Assembly (NCBI RefSeq): GCF_900105185.1
Contig: NZ_FNTJ01000001.1
Coordinates: forward strand, 4,298,501-4,362,500
Source: Pseudomonas saponiphila
Lineage (GTDB): Bacteria; Pseudomonadota; Gammaproteobacteria; Pseudomonadales; Pseudomonadaceae
DNA: 64,000 bases
Direction: 5' to 3'
Within the stretch, counting starts at the first letter, position 1, and every line of letters begins with the position of its first letter. The translations under genes were made by a program, and so were the position numbers. The notes beneath the pieces are model-generated. The model was given only the letters and a program-made list of their open reading frames with translations. It was not told the origin of the DNA and ran no database searches. This document shows, one piece after another, positions 19,078-26,997 of this stretch.

Positions 19078-19775
19078 ACAGAATGCTAGATCTGACCATG
19101 CTCACCAAACAGCCATTGCACAGCCAGCCTTTTCGCTGGGGGCAGATCAATGATCTGTACTCGGCGCAAGACGCCGCCGCCCTGGCAGCGACCTACCCTC
19201 ATGATGCCTTCAAGCGGGTGTATGGGTATGGCGGCGAAAAAGACTATGAGTACCAGGCGCGCCAATTGGTGGAAATGGGCACCGGACGCATCGTCCACCT
19301 GGAGGGCCTGAGTCCCGCATGGCGCGAACTCGCCGCCGAACTGAGCTCAGAAGCCTATCGCCTGGCAATGTCGGGACTGACCGATATGGACCTACGGACA
19401 GCTCCGATGGAGATCAATGTATTTCACTATGGCCCACAGGCTTGCCTGGGCCCTCACCCCGACCTGAGCGACAAGCTGGTCACCCACATCCTGTATTTCA
19501 ACGAATCCTGGAACATCAGCGATGGCGGCTGCCTGAACATCCTCGGCTCCGCGGACCCCATGGACGTGGTGGCGGTGATCCCGCCCCTGGTAGGTCACTC
19601 AGCAGTCCTGGTGCGCGCCGACCATTCATGGCACGCCGTATCGAAGGTAGTGGACAACTGCCGGACTTCACGCCGCAGCATGACCGTGACCTTCTACCGT
19701 GCAGGCTCTCTGAGTTCGATGTGGCCAGCCGCGGACCAGGCCCCGCTGCATGACTATGAAGGGCCTCATGACTGA
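19074..19775 (+). CDS. 2-oxoglutarate/Fe(II)-dependent oxygenase-like protein in the glycan operon
   Basis: A 233-residue protein with the facial triad of 2OG-Fe(II) dioxygenases. His128 and Asp130 lie in LGPHPDLSDKLVTHILYFN, His187 in SWHAVSKV, and a basic residue for 2OG in TSRRSMTVTFY (Arg200/201). The spacing and the phrase YFNESWNISDGGCLNI match the prolyl-4-hydroxylase-like branch. It starts at the ATG overlapping the preceding stop (ATGA); a second ATG three codons in has better ribosome-site spacing. The substrate is unknown. The position between a pyruvyltransferase and glycosyltransferases suggests it hydroxylates or oxidises a glycan, glycan precursor or chain-end group. No signal peptide, so cytoplasmic. 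Confidence 0.82.
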   Translation: MNRMLDLTMLTKQPLHSQPFRWGQINDLYSAQDAAALAATYPHDAFKRVYGYGGEKDYEYQARQLVEMGTGRIVHLEGLSPAWRELAAELSSEAYRLAMSGLTDMDLRTAPMEINVFHYGPQACLGPHPDLSDKLVTHILYFNESWNISDGGCLNILGSADPMDVVAVIPPLVGHSAVLVRADHSWHAVSKVVDNCRTSRRSMTVTFYRAGSLSSMWPAADQAPLHDYEGPHD

Positions 19776-19825
19776 ACCTTACGCAGGCACAACTCACTGC
19801 AACATCACCCGACAGGAAGCCTGGA

Positions 19826-21910
19826 ATGCCACTCCCTGATCCTTCGTTGCTGTTCAGGCCACTGCGCAAGCTCTATCGGAGATTGCCACTGCCTTATGCT
19901 CTGCGAGTCTTGCTGGGCCGAATCTATCGCCGGATAGGGTCGCCGGTAAACCGAGCCATACAACAGCGAATACTGGCCAACAGCCTGTTCCGGCCTCCCC
20001 ATTGCCACTTGCAGGAGTCGCTGGACAGTCTGCCGGACTATCTATTCTGGGGCGTCATCGACTGGGACTTCCGCCACCAGCGCCCACAGCACCTGGCCGA
20101 GCAATTGAGTCTTGGCGGGCGTCGGGTGTTCTACATTTCGAGCACTCTGCAGGACGACCCTCGCGCCGGCTTTGCACTGCGCCCTCTTGATCAGACCGGG
20201 CGTCTGTTCGAAGTACGACTCTTTGCCCGAACCGCTCCGATCATTTACCACATAGCACCGGATGCAACACTGGCCTGCCAATTGCGGCGCAGCATTGGTG
20301 AACTCCTGAGCTGGGCGAACACCCACCAAGTGGTATCGCTGATCCAGCACCCCTTCTGGACACCTGTGGCCGGGGTGTTACCCAACAGCCGGGTGGTCTA
20401 TGACTGCATGGATCTGCATCAAGGGTTTGGCAACAATGCCGTTGAGTTGCAGGACCTGGAGCGCAACCTTATCGGCGCGGCCGATCTCACCTTGTTTGCC
20501 TCGGCATGGCTTGAACAGCATTGGCACCAACAGATCCCGAGAACGCCCGCCCAGCAATGGGCGGTACTGCGCAATGCCGCTGACTTCGACTATTTTTCCA
20601 AGCCAGCGCAACACCCTTGTCAGGCTCCGGATCAAGGTCCGGTCATTGGCTACTACGGGGCGCTGGCCCATTGGTTCGACGTGGAGCTTCTAGCCGCCAT
20701 CGCCGAGGCCTTCCCCCACTGCACCATCCTACTGATTGGCGCGGATACCGCACGCATCGGCGCACGCCTGCGACACCACACCAACGTCAGGCTCACCGGC
20801 GAAGTGCCGTATCGACAACTTTCGGCGTACCTGCACGCGTTCGACGTGTGCATCCTGCCGTTCCGGATCGAGTCACTGACCATGGCCACCAATCCGGTCA
20901 AGGTGTACGAATACCTGAGTGCCGGCAAACCGGTGGTGACGGTGGATCTCCCCGAACTGCACGAGTTCCAGCAACAAGTCACCATCGCCAAAGACCAGCA
21001 GGCCTTCATCGACGCCATCGCTCGGGCGTTGCAGGCCCCCGCAAGCAGCGCAGAGTCTCGACAGCGCCAGGCTTTCGCAGCGCAGCAGACCTGGCAACAC
21101 CGGGTGCAGGCCCTGCTAGCCCTGACCGAAGGCACTCAACAACAGCCACGGGTGAGCGTGATCGTGGTGACCTACAACAACCTGGCCTTTACCCGGGACT
21201 GCCTGGCGAGCCTGACCGCCGATCCTCAGGGACAGCCGCTGGAAATCATTGTCGTGGACAACGGCTCCAGCGACGGCAGCGTCGAGTTCCTCCAACAATG
21301 GGCCACGAGCTATGGGCAGACGTTGATCCTCAACGATAGCAATCGAGGTTTCGCCGCCGCCAACAACCAGGGCCTGGCTCTGGCCAGGGGCGAGTTCCTG
21401 GCTCTGCTCAACAATGACACGCAGGTCACTGCCGGCTGGGCACGGACCTTGCGCCGCCATTTGCAACGCAACCCCGGGCTCGGACTGATTGGAGCGGTGA
21501 CCAACAACATTGGCAACGAAGCGAAGATCGACATCCACTATCAGAACTCGCAGGAGATGGCCGTCCGCGCCCGCCAATACACCTGGCGCCACGCCGGGCT
21601 GATCGTGCCCTGTGCCACTCTCGGCTTCTTTGCAGTGATGATGCCCAGGTCGACCTATGAGCGTGTCGGTCCCCTGGACGAAGCCTTCGGCCTGGGCTTC
21701 TTCGAGGATGATGACTATTGCCGCCGCGTCGAGCAGGCGGGGTTATCCTGCGCCTTCGCCGAAGATGTGTTCATTCATCACCACCTTTCAGCATCCTTCG
21801 CACAGATGCCCGGCAAACAGCGCCAACTGCTTTTCGAGCGCAACAAGGCCCTCTATGAAGCCAAATGGGGCCGTCCCTGGACTCCTCACGTTGCCCGGGA
21901 GAAACCATGA
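19826..21910 (+). CDS. Bifunctional glycosyltransferase: GT4-like domain fused to GT2 domain
   Basis: A 694-residue cytoplasmic protein with two catalytic units. Residues about 70-430 resemble GT-B glycosyltransferases (GT4-like): DYLFWGVIDWDFRHQRPQHLAEQL, then VIGYYGALAHWFDVELL, and the donor-binding TNPVKVYEYLSAGKPVVT. Residues about 445-690 are a GT-A GT2 domain: VSVIVVTYNNLAFTRDCLASL, VVDNGSSDGS, ALLNNDTQV (DxD equivalent) and GFFEDDDYCRRVEQAG, as in rhamnosyltransferase-like enzymes. The ATG at 19826 sits behind a CAGGAAGCCTGGA stretch. The next gene starts inside its stop codon (ATGA). Two linked transferases could add two consecutive sugars of the repeat unit; sugar identities cannot be read from sequence. 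Confidence 0.9.
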   Translation: MPLPDPSLLFRPLRKLYRRLPLPYALRVLLGRIYRRIGSPVNRAIQQRILANSLFRPPHCHLQESLDSLPDYLFWGVIDWDFRHQRPQHLAEQLSLGGRRVFYISSTLQDDPRAGFALRPLDQTGRLFEVRLFARTAPIIYHIAPDATLACQLRRSIGELLSWANTHQVVSLIQHPFWTPVAGVLPNSRVVYDCMDLHQGFGNNAVELQDLERNLIGAADLTLFASAWLEQHWHQQIPRTPAQQWAVLRNAADFDYFSKPAQHPCQAPDQGPVIGYYGALAHWFDVELLAAIAEAFPHCTILLIGADTARIGARLRHHTNVRLTGEVPYRQLSAYLHAFDVCILPFRIESLTMATNPVKVYEYLSAGKPVVTVDLPELHEFQQQVTIAKDQQAFIDAIARALQAPASSAESRQRQAFAAQQTWQHRVQALLALTEGTQQQPRVSVIVVTYNNLAFTRDCLASLTADPQGQPLEIIVVDNGSSDGSVEFLQQWATSYGQTLILNDSNRGFAAANNQGLALARGEFLALLNNDTQVTAGWARTLRRHLQRNPGLGLIGAVTNNIGNEAKIDIHYQNSQEMAVRARQYTWRHAGLIVPCATLGFFAVMMPRSTYERVGPLDEAFGLGFFEDDDYCRRVEQAGLSCAFAEDVFIHHHLSASFAQMPGKQRQLLFERNKALYEAKWGRPWTPHVAREKP

Positions 21911-23010
21911 GGCTGGTCTATCTGTCACCCGTCAGTTGGCACAGTTTCACGCAGCGACCGCATGAGCTGGTCCGGCAATTCCATATCGCGACCCGGGCAC
22001 CAGTGTTGTGGATCGATCCCTACCCCACTCGCCTGCCGGTGCTGGAAGATCTGTTGCGACGACGCCCGCTCAGCACCGACCATGAACCTCTGCCCGACTG
22101 GCTGACCCTGATCCGTCCCCGAGCCTTGCCAATAGAACCCCTACTCGGCTCGGGATGGTTGAACCGCCTGCTCTGGCAGGGCCTGATACAACAAGTCAGA
22201 CAATTCGCCCAGGGCCCCACCCAACTAGGAATTGGCAAACCCTCGCGACTGGCCCTGCTACTGCTGCAAGAGCCGCTATTTGCCGGTAGTTTCTATGACG
22301 CCATGGACAACATTCCGGCGTTCTACAACGGCTGGTCGCGGCGCGCCATGCAACAGCGCCAACACGAAACCGCCAGAGCCGTGACCTCGACTCTGACTTC
22401 CTGCTCGACCCTGCAGCACTACTGGCTACAGCAGCAAGTCAATACACGACTGCTGCTCAATGGCTGTGCCAGCGAACGACTGCCCGGCCTGCCACTGTCT
22501 CGCCCAACGAGCAAATCCGCACGCCCTGTATTCGGCTATATCGGCACCCTCGCCAAATGGTTCGATTGGGATTTTGTGCTTACCCTGGCCCAGGTCTTTC
22601 CCGAGGCCGAGATACGCCTGATCGGTCCCCAGCACGGCCCTTGTCCCGCAACACTACCCAGCAATATCCAGCGCTTTCCGGCACTTCCCCACGAGGCGGC
22701 CCTACACGCCATGACCGAGTTCGACGTTGGTCTGATTCCGTTCAAACGCGATGACATCACCCGTTACGTTGACCCGATCAAGTACTACGAGTACCGGGCC
22801 CTGGGTTTGCCGGTGGTGAGCACGGCATTCGGCGAAATGAGCACCAGGCGCGGTATTCAAGGCGTGTTCCTTAGCGAAGGCCTTGCCGACATTCCCCAGG
22901 TCATCCACCAAGCGTTGGCGTTCACCGAACCGCTGGCCGAAACCCTGAAGTTCCGCGAGGCCAACTCCTGGGCAAAACGCTTCGAGGTGGCCCATGCCGC
23001 AATCCTGTGA
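21907..23010 (+). CDS. GT4-like glycosyltransferase
   Basis: A 367-residue cytoplasmic glycosyltransferase with a GT-B fold. The N-terminus RLVYLSPVSWHSFTQRPHEL resembles the start of the GT4-like half of the preceding fusion protein. The C-terminal half has FGYIGTLAKWFDWDFVLTL and the donor-binding DPIKYYEYRALGLPVVST. Its similarity to the upstream domain suggests duplication within the operon. The start at 21907 overlaps the previous stop as ATGA; an in-frame ATG 14 codons earlier lies deep in the previous gene. The last 17 bases overlap the next gene. Donor sugar unknown. Confidence 0.87.
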   Translation: MRLVYLSPVSWHSFTQRPHELVRQFHIATRAPVLWIDPYPTRLPVLEDLLRRRPLSTDHEPLPDWLTLIRPRALPIEPLLGSGWLNRLLWQGLIQQVRQFAQGPTQLGIGKPSRLALLLLQEPLFAGSFYDAMDNIPAFYNGWSRRAMQQRQHETARAVTSTLTSCSTLQHYWLQQQVNTRLLLNGCASERLPGLPLSRPTSKSARPVFGYIGTLAKWFDWDFVLTLAQVFPEAEIRLIGPQHGPCPATLPSNIQRFPALPHEAALHAMTEFDVGLIPFKRDDITRYVDPIKYYEYRALGLPVVSTAFGEMSTRRGIQGVFLSEGLADIPQVIHQALAFTEPLAETLKFREANSWAKRFEVAHAAIL

Positions 23011-23899
23011 CGTGGTAGTGGTCAACTACAACGCTGGCCTTCTGCTGCAAGACTGCGTGCTGTCGGTGCTGGCCCAGGGCGTCAATCGACTGGTGCTTGT
23101 GGACAACGCCTCCCACGACGACAGCCTGGAACGGATCGCGACCCGGTTCAGTGCTGATGAACGCCTGATCATCCTGCGCAATCCAACCAACACCGGCTTT
23201 GCCGCCGCCTGCAATCTGGGCGCCAGGCACTGCGAGCAGACGCATATCCTGTTCCTGAACCCCGACACCGTATTGCAACCAGGGGCGCTGCAAGGAATGA
23301 TCGACGCCCTGCGTCAAACCACTGATCTGGGCATGGCCGGTGGTCTGCTGTGCAATGTCGACGGCAGCGAACAACCCGGGGGGCGCCGGGTCTTTCCCAC
23401 GCCACGGCGAGCGGTGGTTCGCGCCCTCAAGCTATCGGGTCTGGCCAGGCTGTCGCCGCGGCTGTTTTCCGACTATCTGCTGCACCGCGAGCCCCTGCCT
23501 CTACATCCGACACTGGTGGAAGCCATTTCCGGCGCCTGCATGCTGGTCAAGCGCAAAGCCCTGGACAGCGTTGGCGGTTGGGACGAAGGCTATTTCCTGC
23601 ACTGCGAAGACCTGGACCTGTGCATGCGTTTTCGTCTCGCAGGCTGGAAGGTCTGCTTCGTACCACAGGCAAGGATCTTTCATACCTGGGGCGCCTGCAG
23701 TCGCACACGCCCGGTGTTTGTCGAATGGCACAAACACCGGGGAATGATTCGTTTCTATGGCAAGTTCTTTCGAAATGACTACCCGAAAGTGCTGTCCTGG
23801 GGTCTTTCAGCAGCGGTCTGGGTGCGGTTTGGCGTTGTCGTGGTGTATCACTGGGGGAGGCAATTGGGCCGGGTGTTTGGGCAAACTCGTTGGCAATGA
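22994..23899 (+). CDS. GT2-family glycosyltransferase (rhamnosyltransferase-like)
   Basis: A 301-residue GT-A enzyme. The N-terminus is CDVVVVNYNAGLLLQDCVLSVL, followed by LVDNASHDDS, NTGFAAACNLG, the metal-binding FLNPDTVLQPG, and GYFLHCEDLDLCMRFRLAGW with the ED acid/base motif. This pattern matches WbbL-type rhamnosyltransferases. A C-terminal hydrophobic stretch may tether it to the membrane. It is the last gene of the operon and starts 17 bases inside the previous gene. No nucleotide-sugar synthesis genes are in the cluster, so precursors must come from elsewhere in the genome. Confidence 0.88.
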   Translation: MPQSCDVVVVNYNAGLLLQDCVLSVLAQGVNRLVLVDNASHDDSLERIATRFSADERLIILRNPTNTGFAAACNLGARHCEQTHILFLNPDTVLQPGALQGMIDALRQTTDLGMAGGLLCNVDGSEQPGGRRVFPTPRRAVVRALKLSGLARLSPRLFSDYLLHREPLPLHPTLVEAISGACMLVKRKALDSVGGWDEGYFLHCEDLDLCMRFRLAGWKVCFVPQARIFHTWGACSRTRPVFVEWHKHRGMIRFYGKFFRNDYPKVLSWGLSAAVWVRFGVVVVYHWGRQLGRVFGQTRWQ

Positions 23900-24326
23900 A
23901 CCCACTCCGCGATGCCTGTGGCTGAACCACTAGCGCTGATCGACCGACGAAGCCCTCTATGTCGTTACAGGCCCGCGTGAAGAAAAGGTGGCGACTCAAG
24001 GCATGCGCAAATGCCTGGAGTCCAGCCATGACCTGGTGACATGGCGCTCCGGGATGAGATAGCAAGCAACTTCAATCGCACGCCTCCGATACAAAAAACC
24101 TCAACGGCCGGTTTTCGGGCGAAGGTTTGAGTCTCTTGGTAAACTCGCGCCCATTGCAAATCACACTTGTCCGTGCCGAATAGCCGATGCGGCGATCGGT
24201 GCGTTGGCGCCCCTGATCATGACAAGCGCCTTGTGATACAAGCGCAAAGCGATTGCAGCTTGAGCCAACGCCCTTCAGAAAACGCCCACTTACCCCCTAG
24301 AACACGCCTTAAACACGTAGAGCAAA
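23900..24326. other. 427-base gap between the glycan operon and dusA
   Basis: No gene, tRNA or repeat is supported. The start of dusA at 24327 must be served from here. The stretch TTGAGT...TAAACT near 24126-24144 has promoter-like hexamers, but the spacing is too short to be convincing. Confidence 0.35.
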
Positions 24327-25337
24327 ATGGTCCAGAATTCAGCTACAACCCCAGTAAACTCAAGCCCTACGCTGTCCCGGCGGTTTAGCGTTGCACCGAT
24401 GATGGATTGGACGGACCGCCACTGCCGCTACTTCTTGCGTCTGTTGTCCAAACACACCCTGCTCTATACCGAAATGGTCACCACCGGTGCGTTGCTCAAC
24501 GGTGATCATGAGCGATTTCTGCGCTACCACCAGAGCGAGCATCCGTTGGCGCTGCAATTGGGCGGCAGTACTCCGGGGGATCTCGCGGCCTGTGCACGAA
24601 TGGCTCAGGAACATGGCTATGACGAGGTCAACCTGAATGTCGGCTGCCCTAGCGATCGGGTGCAGAACAATATGATCGGCGCCTGCCTGATGGGGCACCC
24701 GGAACTGGTGGCCGATTGCGTGAAGGCCATGCGCGATGCCGTGTCGATTCCAGTGACGGTCAAGCATCGGATCGGCATCAATGGCCGCGACAGTTATGCC
24801 GAGCTGTGTGATTTCGTCGGCCAGGTGCATGAGGCGGGTTGCACCAGTTTTACCGTGCATGCGCGCATTGCGATCCTTGAGGGGCTGTCGCCCAAGGAGA
24901 ATCGGGATATTCCGCCGCTGCGCTACGACGTGGCTGCGCAATTGAAAGCGGACTTCCCGCAGTTGGAGGTGATCCTCAACGGGGGCATCAAGACCCTGGA
25001 GGCCTGCCATGAGCATCTACAGACCTTTGACGGGGTGATGCTGGGGCGTGAGGCCTATCACAATCCCTACCTGCTGGCCCAGGTGGACCAGCAGTTGTTC
25101 GGCAGCGATGCGCCGGTGATTTCCCGTGCCGAGGCGCTGGCGCAACTGCGGCCCTATATCGCCGAGCATCTGGCAAGCGGCGGCGCCATGCACCACATCA
25201 CTCGCCATGTACTGGGACTGGGGACCGGCTTCCCCGGAGCACGCAAGTTCCGCCAGTTGTTGTCGGTGGATATCCATAAGACCCAAGACCCATTGGGATT
25301 GCTGGATCAGGCCGGGCAACTGCTTGAAGGACGTTAA
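24327..25337 (+). CDS. dusA: tRNA-dihydrouridine(20/20a) synthase DusA
   Basis: A 336-residue FMN- and NADPH-dependent enzyme that reduces uridines in the tRNA D-loop. The family opening RRFSVAPMMDWTDRHCRYFLRLLSKHTLLYTEMV is clear. The catalytic Cys lies in NVGCPSDRVQNNMIGACLM, and the FMN-phosphate region is GGIKTLEACHEHLQTFDGVMLGREAYHNP. The SPKENRDIPPL segment is typical of DusA rather than DusB or DusC. The first 18 residues before the conserved core are variable, and the ATG at 24327 has only a weak AGAGC ribosome site, so the exact start is slightly uncertain. It lies 177 bases before tal in the same direction. Confidence 0.95.
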   Translation: MVQNSATTPVNSSPTLSRRFSVAPMMDWTDRHCRYFLRLLSKHTLLYTEMVTTGALLNGDHERFLRYHQSEHPLALQLGGSTPGDLAACARMAQEHGYDEVNLNVGCPSDRVQNNMIGACLMGHPELVADCVKAMRDAVSIPVTVKHRIGINGRDSYAELCDFVGQVHEAGCTSFTVHARIAILEGLSPKENRDIPPLRYDVAAQLKADFPQLEVILNGGIKTLEACHEHLQTFDGVMLGREAYHNPYLLAQVDQQLFGSDAPVISRAEALAQLRPYIAEHLASGGAMHHITRHVLGLGTGFPGARKFRQLLSVDIHKTQDPLGLLDQAGQLLEGR

Positions 25338-25514
25338 CCGTCAAGCGGATTGAACCTGATGCGGCTTTTGATATCTGAATAACCTGAAATCTGTCCCGCA
25401 TTCAGACAGCTGTTTTCAGGTCGCCGCCCCCAGCGGCGCCGTAAGCCTTTCGCGCCCTTGAGCGCCTGCCGGCGCTCGGGTAATGTCATCAGACCCATAG
25501 GACAGAGCACGCTC

Positions 25515-26441
25515 ATGACTTCCAAGCTGGAACAACTGAAGAACATCACCACCGTGGTGGCCGATACCGGCGACTTCGAGGCCATCGCCCGGGTCAAGCC
25601 GGTGGACGCCACTACCAACCCCTCGCTGCTGCTCAAGGCCGCGGCCATTCCCGGTTATGCCGATCTGCTGAACGCTTGCGTCAGCAATTGCAAAGGCGAT
25701 GTCGGCCTGGCCAGTGATCGTTTTGGCGTAGCGGTTGGCCAAGAGATCCTCAAAGTCATTCCCGGCCGCATTTCCACCGAAGTGGATGCCCGCCTGTCGT
25801 TCGACACCGAGGCCATGCTCAAGCGCGCCCATCGCCTGATCGAACTCTATGAGAAGGCCGGCGTGGGTCGCGACCGGGTACTGATCAAGATCGCCTCCAC
25901 CTGGGAGGGCATCCGCGCCGCCGAGCAACTGGAGCGCGAAGGTATCCAGACCAACCTGACCTTGCTGTTCTCCTTCGCCCAGGCCATCGCCTGCGCTGAA
26001 GCCGGTGTGTTCCTGATCTCGCCATTCGTGGGACGGATCTACGACTGGTACAAGAAAGCCACCGGCAACGATTACGTCGGCGCCGACGATCCTGGCGTGC
26101 AGTCGGTAACCCGCATCTACAACTACTACAAGGCCAATGACTACAAGACCGTGGTCATGGGCGCCAGCTTCCGCAACCTGAACCAGATCGAGCAACTGGC
26201 TGGCTGCGATCGCCTGACCATCAGTCCGGACTTGATCGAGAAGCTGGCCGCCGACACCGGCAAGCTGGAACGCAAATTGAGTCCTGGCAAGACCGGTGAG
26301 CCCCGTCAGAGCCTGAACGAAGCGCAGTTCCGCTGGGCTTCCAACGAAGACGCCATGGCCACCGAAAAACTGGCCGAGGGCATTCGCCAGTTCGCCCGCG
26401 ACCAGGAGAAGCTCGAAGCCCTGCTGGCCGCCAAGTTCTGA
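25515..26441 (+). CDS. tal: Transaldolase
   Basis: A 308-residue cytosolic pentose-phosphate enzyme that moves a dihydroxyacetone unit between sedoheptulose-7-phosphate and glyceraldehyde-3-phosphate. The first signature is [13 protein letters not shown]. The Schiff-base Lys125 lies in [12 protein letters not shown], followed by [15 protein letters not shown] and [12 protein letters not shown]. This is the long (TalB) type. The ATG at 25515 matches family starts ([21 protein letters not shown]); an upstream in-frame extension does not. A strong terminator follows. The neighbourhood (dusA, tal, rssC, rssB) matches what I recall of PAO1 PA2796-PA2798. Confidence 0.97.
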   Translation: MTSKLEQLKNITTVVADTGDFEAIARVKPVDATTNPSLLLKAAAIPGYADLLNACVSNCKGDVGLASDRFGVAVGQEILKVIPGRISTEVDARLSFDTEAMLKRAHRLIELYEKAGVGRDRVLIKIASTWEGIRAAEQLEREGIQTNLTLLFSFAQAIACAEAGVFLISPFVGRIYDWYKKATGNDYVGADDPGVQSVTRIYNYYKANDYKTVVMGASFRNLNQIEQLAGCDRLTISPDLIEKLAADTGKLERKLSPGKTGEPRQSLNEAQFRWASNEDAMATEKLAEGIRQFARDQEKLEALLAAKF

Positions 26442-26458
26442 TAGCTTTGCAGCAATGC

Positions 26459-26492
26459 AAAAAGGGCGAACCCTCACAGGTTCGCCCTTTTT
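26459..26492. terminator. Bidirectional terminator between tal and rssC
   Basis: The stem AAGGGCGAACC/GGTTCGCCCTT has an A run on the left and a T run on the right. It lies between two convergent genes. Confidence 0.9.
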
Positions 26493-26514
26493 CATGCGCG
26501 AGCGCCTCAGTCGA

Positions 26515-26997
26515 TCAATGACGCTCCAGAGCGTTCACCAGATCATGGAACGCTTCGCGATTGGAATCATTGAGGCCCATGAGGATCTTGTGCGCCTCCA
26601 AGACCTTGATCCGCACCACTTCCTCGGATTGATCCTGGGACGGCAAGTCGGTCAGGCATTCCGGGCAAGGTATTGGACGATCGACGATGTTGAACACCTG
26701 ATCGAAGCCCATGGACTGCAATAGCCGGGTAATGTCTTCGTGGGTGGTGACGACAGTGGGCAACAGACCGACTTTTTGCCGTGACAGGATCGACAACTTG
26801 GCCAACAGGCCCAGGGTGGTGCTGTCGATGCTACGGGTTTCGGTGAGATCGATGACGATCGCCGAAAAATTCAGCGCAGTGAAAATACGCTCAATAGTCG
26901 CATCCAGCGCCGAACACAAGGTCAGGCGCACTTCACCGATGAACTTCAGGACGAAGGTGCCATCCTGCTCGGCGAACTGGATTCTACCGGTACTCAT
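26515..26997 (-). CDS. rssC: STAS-domain anti-sigma-factor antagonist (RssC-like)
   Basis: A 160-residue cytosolic protein. Residues about 5-100 form a STAS domain of the SpoIIAA type (FVLKFIGEVRLTLCSALDATIERIF, then VIDLTETRSIDSTTLGLLAKLS). The phosphoacceptor position, Ser58 in SpoIIAA (D-S-S-G), falls on Thr60 here (D-S-T-T-L-G). A C-terminal extension with CPEC and a helix (residues 110-160) is not part of STAS. It shares one base with the upstream response regulator (TAATG), so the two are translationally coupled. In P. aeruginosa this pair is RssB/RssC, linked to RpoS control; assignment here is by synteny and domain order. Confidence 0.85.
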   Translation of the reverse strand: MSTGRIQFAEQDGTFVLKFIGEVRLTLCSALDATIERIFTALNFSAIVIDLTETRSIDSTTLGLLAKLSILSRQKVGLLPTVVTTHEDITRLLQSMGFDQVFNIVDRPIPCPECLTDLPSQDQSEEVVRIKVLEAHKILMGLNDSNREAFHDLVNALERH

